Translations under genes and position numbers: made by a program
NCBI GenBank assembly: GCA_963708645.1
Contig: CAVPTA010000007.1
Location: forward strand, 558,001-622,000
Origin: RYN-133 sp963708645
Lineage (GTDB): Bacteria; Actinomycetota; Actinomycetes; Mycobacteriales; Jatrophihabitantaceae
DNA length: 64,000 bases
Direction of reading: 5' to 3'
Notes under the pieces: generated by a model
Told to the model about the DNA's origin: nothing
Databases searched by the model: none
What the model saw: the letters and a program-made list of their open reading frames with translations, nothing else
Part shown: positions 61,454 through 64,000 of the stretch, in pieces
Position numbering within the stretch: position 1 is the first letter of the stretch
Layout of the letters: every line of letters begins with the position of its first letter

Positions 61454-62379
61454 GAATGCGCTCCGACCAGATGCTGCACTCCCGCCAGCGCGGCCGCGGC
61501 GAGCGGGCCGGGGCCAGAGCGTGGACCGCGGGAGCGAAGGTGCGCATAGAGGGCTTCGATGGCCGTGTAGCGCGGGTCGTAGCCGAGCTCGTTGTGCAGG
61601 CGGGTCGTGTCAGCGACCGGGCTGTACTGCAGCAGCGGCGCGAGGTCGCCGACGAGCGCGGGCGGCACGCCGAGACGCAATCGTCCGGCCAGCCGCAGTG
61701 CTTGGACGAGCGTGACGATGCCGTCGCCGGCGACGTTGATCGCGCCGGACACACGCAACCGCACGGCACGCGTCACCGCGTGGACGGCGTCGTACTCGTG
61801 CAGCAGTTGCAGCCGCGGGTCGAAGCCGAGCACCGTCGGGGCAATCGGATGGTCGAGGTAGCGGGCCACCCAGCTGTCGGCTGTCGGTCCGACGACGGCG
61901 GCCAGGCGCAGCGTCGTGACGGTGACCTCCGGACGACGTCGGGCGAAGGCCCGCAGCGCGGCGTCGGCTTCGGCAGCCACGCGCGCCGACTGGTTCGACG
62001 GACTGCGAGCCGGACCGCTCGACTCGGCGAACACCGCCGGATCGTGACGCGACGCGCCGTAGACCTCGGTGCTGGTCGTGGCGACCAGCCGATTCAGCCC
62101 CCGCGCCCATTCGCACGCGGCGAGCAGGCCGGTCGTGTCGGCGCCGGTATAGGTGTGCACGACGCTGTCCGCACCGGCCTGATCGATCAGCGTTGCGATC
62201 AGGGGGTGCGCGATGTCGGCGCGCACGAATTCGGCGCGGCCGAGCGCCGGGGCGTCCGGACGGGGCGGGATCGTGTCAACGCCGATGATGCGAGTGACCG
62301 AGCGGTCGTCAGCCAGGCGCGCTGCGACGCGCGCTCCGAGAGACCGGCCGACACCGGTCACGAGAACGACTCTCGCCAT
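61450..62379 (-). CDS. NAD-dependent epimerase/dehydratase-family protein
   Basis: A 309-residue extended-SDR protein. The Rossmann motif is VVLVTGVGRSLGARVAARLA (G-x-x-x-x-x-G form), then IIGVDTIPPRPDA and VVATTSTEVYGAS-type sequence (RLVATTSTEVYGASRHDP). The catalytic Y-x3-K pair expected after SPSNQ is not present (SNQSARVAAEADA), so it may bind NAD without epimerase activity. The mycobacterial gene in this place is called galE2. It lies between bS22 and the acyltransferase on the same strand. Confidence 0.85.
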   Translation of the reverse strand: MARVVLVTGVGRSLGARVAARLADDRSVTRIIGVDTIPPRPDAPALGRAEFVRADIAHPLIATLIDQAGADSVVHTYTGADTTGLLAACEWARGLNRLVATTSTEVYGASRHDPAVFAESSGPARSPSNQSARVAAEADAALRAFARRRPEVTVTTLRLAAVVGPTADSWVARYLDHPIAPTVLGFDPRLQLLHEYDAVHAVTRAVRLRVSGAINVAGDGIVTLVQALRLAGRLRLGVPPALVGDLAPLLQYSPVADTTRLHNELGYDPRYTAIEALYAHLRSRGPRSGPGPLAAAALAGVQHLVGAHS

Positions 62380-62400
62380 GACGGCGGACGAGCGGTTCGG

Positions 62401-62499
62401 CTACTTCTTGTTGCGCCGCTGGACGCGGGTCTTCTTCAGCAGCTTGCGGTGCTTCTTCTTCGCCATCCGCTTACGCCGCTTCTTGATGACAGAACCCAT
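62401..62499 (-). CDS. Small ribosomal subunit protein bS22 (AURKAIP1/COX24-domain protein)
   Basis: A 32-residue, extremely basic protein that begins MGSVIKKRRKRMAKKKHRK and ends KKTRVQRRNKK. It matches the 33-residue actinobacterial protein found in mycobacterial ribosome structures and named bS22, including the invariant M-G-S-V-I-K-K-R-R-K-R-M start. It binds near the decoding centre of the 30S subunit. The start is ATG 62499 and the stop TAG 62401. GAGG lies about ten bases upstream of the start. It lies 21 bases before the epimerase start and after the BldC-like gene, as in mycobacteria. It is easily missed because of its size. Confidence 0.93.
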   Translation of the reverse strand: MGSVIKKRRKRMAKKKHRKLLKKTRVQRRNKK

Positions 62500-62729
62500 G
62501 AATGCCAAACCTCAATCGAGTCGACTACCGACCACCCAGCCTACCTGCAGTGGAAGGGACGCTGGAACGCAACCAAGAAGTCCGGCCACCACGCAGGCTC
62601 AAGCCGACGAGCCCCGCAGGGCGAGGAGGCTTCGAGCCGACCCGCCCGCCGTCGAAGCGAGCTTGCGATTTCGGCCGCAGGATGGACCCGAACGAAGTGA
62701 GCGGGCCAGATCAGGCGACCCGACGGGAT
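62500..62729. other. 230-base gap between the BldC-like gene and bS22
   Basis: No convincing gene. A GC-rich imperfect hairpin (GAGCCCCGCAGGGCGAG, 62610-62626) could slow transcription but lacks a T-run. The gap presumably holds the promoter of the highly expressed bS22 gene. I could not identify a clear -35/-10 pair on the minus strand. Confidence 0.4.
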
Positions 62730-62981
62730 TTAACCGGCTTCGATGAACGCTGCCCGCAGGTAGTCGTGCACCGCCTTCTCCGGGACGCGGAACGAGCGCC
62801 CCACGCGCACAGCGGGCAGATCGCCGCTGTGCACCATGCGATAGACGGTCATCTTCGACACGCGCATGACCGCGGCGACTTCCGCGACCGTGAGGAATTT
62901 GACCTCGGCGAGGGCAGGGTCGACCGGACGAGGCACATCGTTGCCCTCGTTCGCGGTCCCCTTCTTGGCGGACGGACTCAT
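62730..62981 (-). CDS. BldC/excisionase-type helix-turn-helix protein
   Basis: An 83-residue MerR-like winged-helix protein. A flexible N-terminus of about 25 residues is followed by VKFLTVAEVAAVMRVSKMTV (helix-turn-helix), YRMVHSGDLPAVRVGRSFRV (wing) and PEKAVHDYLRAAF. Streptomyces BldC has the same single domain and binds direct repeats cooperatively; the mycobacterial protein at this locus is a close relative. It is probably a DNA-binding regulator, not a phage excisionase, since no integrase is near. The ATG at 62981 has no clear Shine-Dalgarno; a hairpin lies four bases upstream. Confidence 0.88.
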   Translation of the reverse strand: MSPSAKKGTANEGNDVPRPVDPALAEVKFLTVAEVAAVMRVSKMTVYRMVHSGDLPAVRVGRSFRVPEKAVHDYLRAAFIEAG

Positions 62982-62985
62982 GGTT

Positions 62986-63012
62986 CACCGACACTCTCGG
63001 CACGTGTCGGTG
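62986..63012 (-). promoter_or_regulatory. Hairpin immediately upstream of the BldC-like start codon
   Basis: CACCGACAC (62986-62994) and GTGTCGGTG (63004-63012) pair perfectly over nine bases with a nine-base loop. In the minus-strand transcript the stem would end four bases before the ATG at 62981. It would occupy the place of a Shine-Dalgarno; only a GAGA in the loop could act as one. It may limit translation, or the mRNA may start below it and be leaderless. Confidence 0.55.
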
Positions 63013-63070
63013 CGTCGGCTTCCCCTCCGACGACGGGACACGCACGTGCTGTATGAAGATTAGCGGTACT

Positions 63071-63101
63071 GGTGGGGCGGATGCGATAGCTGTACCCCAC
63101 C
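63071..63101. repeat. Inverted repeat in the proC-bldC-like gap
   Basis: GGTGGGG (63071-63077) and CCCCACC (63095-63101) form a perfect seven-base inverted repeat with a 17-base loop, 62 bases past the proC stop. No T-run follows on the minus strand, so it is a weak terminator at best. It could instead be an operator for the BldC-like gene. Confidence 0.4.
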
Positions 63102-63162
63102 TGAACGCTGACTAAGCGGCGCAATGCACCGTTCGTCCTGATTGTCCCCAATATTGGTGGCG

Positions 63163-63966
63163 TCAATCCTTGGCGCCGAGCTCCGCGCTGCGCAGCGCAG
63201 CGGCCTCGATGGCCGCAAGTAGGGCCGCGCGCACCCCGTGCACCTCGAGTTCGCGGATCGCCGAGATCGTCGTCCCGCCCGGGCTGGTGACCGCTTCACG
63301 CAACTGCACCGGGTGCTCACCGGAGTCGCGCAGCATCTTCGCCGACCCGATCGCGGTCTGCACGATCAGCTCGGCGGCCAGCGTGCGCGGCAGGCCGAGC
63401 AGGATGCCCGCGTCGATCATCGCCTCGACGAGGTAGAAGAAGTACGCGGGCCCGGAACCCGACAGCGCCGTGACGGCGTCCAGCTGGGCCTCGGGGACGC
63501 GCACGACCCGTCCGACCGACCCGAGCAGCGCCTCGGCGGTCTCCAGGTGCGTCTCGGACGCGTGGGTGCCGCCTGACACGGCGGTCATCGCCTCATCGAC
63601 CAACGCCGGGGTGTTGGGCATGCACCGCACCACGGGCACACCGTCCGGCAGCCGTGAACTGATCTTGGACGTCGTGATGCCGGCGCACACCGAGACGATC
63701 AGGTGATCGGGTCCGACAACGGGGGCCAGTTCGGCCAGCAAAGCGTCGATGTCCTGCGGCTTCACCGCCAGAACGAGCGTGCGCGCGACAGCCGCGCCCT
63801 CGGCAACGTCCAGCGCCTTCACCCCGTAGGTGTCGGCGAGATAGCGGGCGCGCTCGGGGTGCTTCTCGCAGACCACGATGTCGGACGCGTCGCGCTCGCC
63901 ACGCAACAGCCCGCTGAGCAGGGCCTCGCCGATCTTGCCGCCGCCGAGCAAGCCGATGGTGTCCAT
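63163..63966 (-). CDS. proC: Pyrroline-5-carboxylate reductase
   Basis: A 267-residue NAD(P)H-dependent enzyme catalysing the last step of proline synthesis. The Rossmann motif is TIGLLGGGKIGEALLSGLLR. LAVKPQDIDALLAELAPVVG and SVCAGITTSKISSRLPDGVP follow, then VVRCMPNTPALVDEAMTAVS. The C-terminal helical domain has ALSGSGPAYFFYLVEAMIDA and LREAVTSPGGTTISAIRELE, the P5CR signature. The ATG at 63966 has AAAGG upstream. It is intact, at the window edge, with 34 bases of upstream sequence. Confidence 0.96.
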   Translation of the reverse strand: MDTIGLLGGGKIGEALLSGLLRGERDASDIVVCEKHPERARYLADTYGVKALDVAEGAAVARTLVLAVKPQDIDALLAELAPVVGPDHLIVSVCAGITTSKISSRLPDGVPVVRCMPNTPALVDEAMTAVSGGTHASETHLETAEALLGSVGRVVRVPEAQLDAVTALSGSGPAYFFYLVEAMIDAGILLGLPRTLAAELIVQTAIGSAKMLRDSGEHPVQLREAVTSPGGTTISAIRELEVHGVRAALLAAIEAAALRSAELGAKD

Positions 63967-64000
63967 AGCTGTCAGCCTTTCGATACCAGGGAACGCGCGA

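Noticed and set aside
60730..62700. A 656-codon plus-strand open frame opposite the acyltransferase, epimerase and bS22 genes
   Set aside because: It runs antisense through three recognised genes and has no domain or credible start.
1..64000. tRNA, rRNA, CRISPR, prophage or transposon content
   Set aside because: I looked for tRNA-like GGTTCGA arms, spaced identical repeats, integrase/transposase motifs and terminal repeats, and saw none that hold up. A covariance-model scan would be needed to exclude small RNAs.

Overview
The window is a high-GC actinobacterial chromosome segment with no rRNA, tRNA, CRISPR array, insertion sequence or prophage that I can see. Menaquinone genes of the futalosine route, mycothiol-type and Asp-box proteins, BldN/RsbN-like and BldC-like regulators and a 32-residue bS22-type ribosomal protein point to a non-mycobacterial actinomycete, possibly of a Frankia- or Streptomyces-like lineage. 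I cannot name the genus. Part of the gene order (proC, HTH protein, bS22, epimerase, acyltransferase, HAD, glutaredoxin, hemA-C-D-B, hemL, phosphatase, resA-ccdA-resB-ccsB) matches the Mycobacterium tuberculosis Rv0500-Rv0529 neighbourhood from memory. The bldN-rsbN pair beside rex and hemA matches Streptomyces.

Layout. 0-6.7 kb: a secreted DUF4232 protein, a SigE-type sigma factor with a membrane Asp-box protein, a BBE-type FAD oxidoreductase, and a 990-residue alpha/beta-hydrolase/acyl-CoA synthetase fusion. 6.7-11.5 kb: the tRNA t6A and cell-wall block alr, hydrolase, tsaE, tsaB, rimI, tsaD. 11.5-25 kb: LtrA, then futalosine-menaquinone genes (mqnA, mqnE, mqnM/ubiX, mqnP/ubiA, mqnL/ubiD) interleaved with an acyl-CoA ligase, an inositol-phosphatase-like enzyme, a TetR-controlled MMPL exporter, a methyltransferase and an Lrp regulator. 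25-30.5 kb: a two-component system followed by a tightly overlapping redox set (Thr-rich secreted protein, ApbE, ferric-reductase-like haem protein, NuoF-like flavoprotein, ferredoxin). This looks like a route carrying electrons from NAD(P)H across the membrane to a flavinylated outer-face acceptor. 30.5-35.8 kb: GT2-GtrA plus two tandem ArnT/YkcB-type glycosyltransferases. 35.8-43.2 kb: AraC and VOC proteins, the system II cytochrome c maturation operon (resA-ccdA-resB-ccsB), a histidine phosphatase, MFS and ArsR. 43.3-53.7 kb: haem biosynthesis (hemL, hemB, cobA/hemD, hemC, hemA) under the likely influence of Rex. 53.8-64 kb: glutaredoxin, BldN/RsbN, HAD, lipase, acyltransferase, epimerase, bS22, BldC-like and proC.

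The parts fit a common respiratory theme: menaquinone, haem, cytochrome c maturation, an NADH/NAD+ sensor and a flavin electron-transfer set.

Major caveat. Many genes, including essential ones (tsaB, tsaE, hemA, hemC), are interrupted by single-base frameshifts while their translated pieces remain conserved. These are densest at 7.7-9.2 kb and 16.5-33.7 kb. I read them mostly as sequencing or assembly indels and give the frame-corrected gene span for each.
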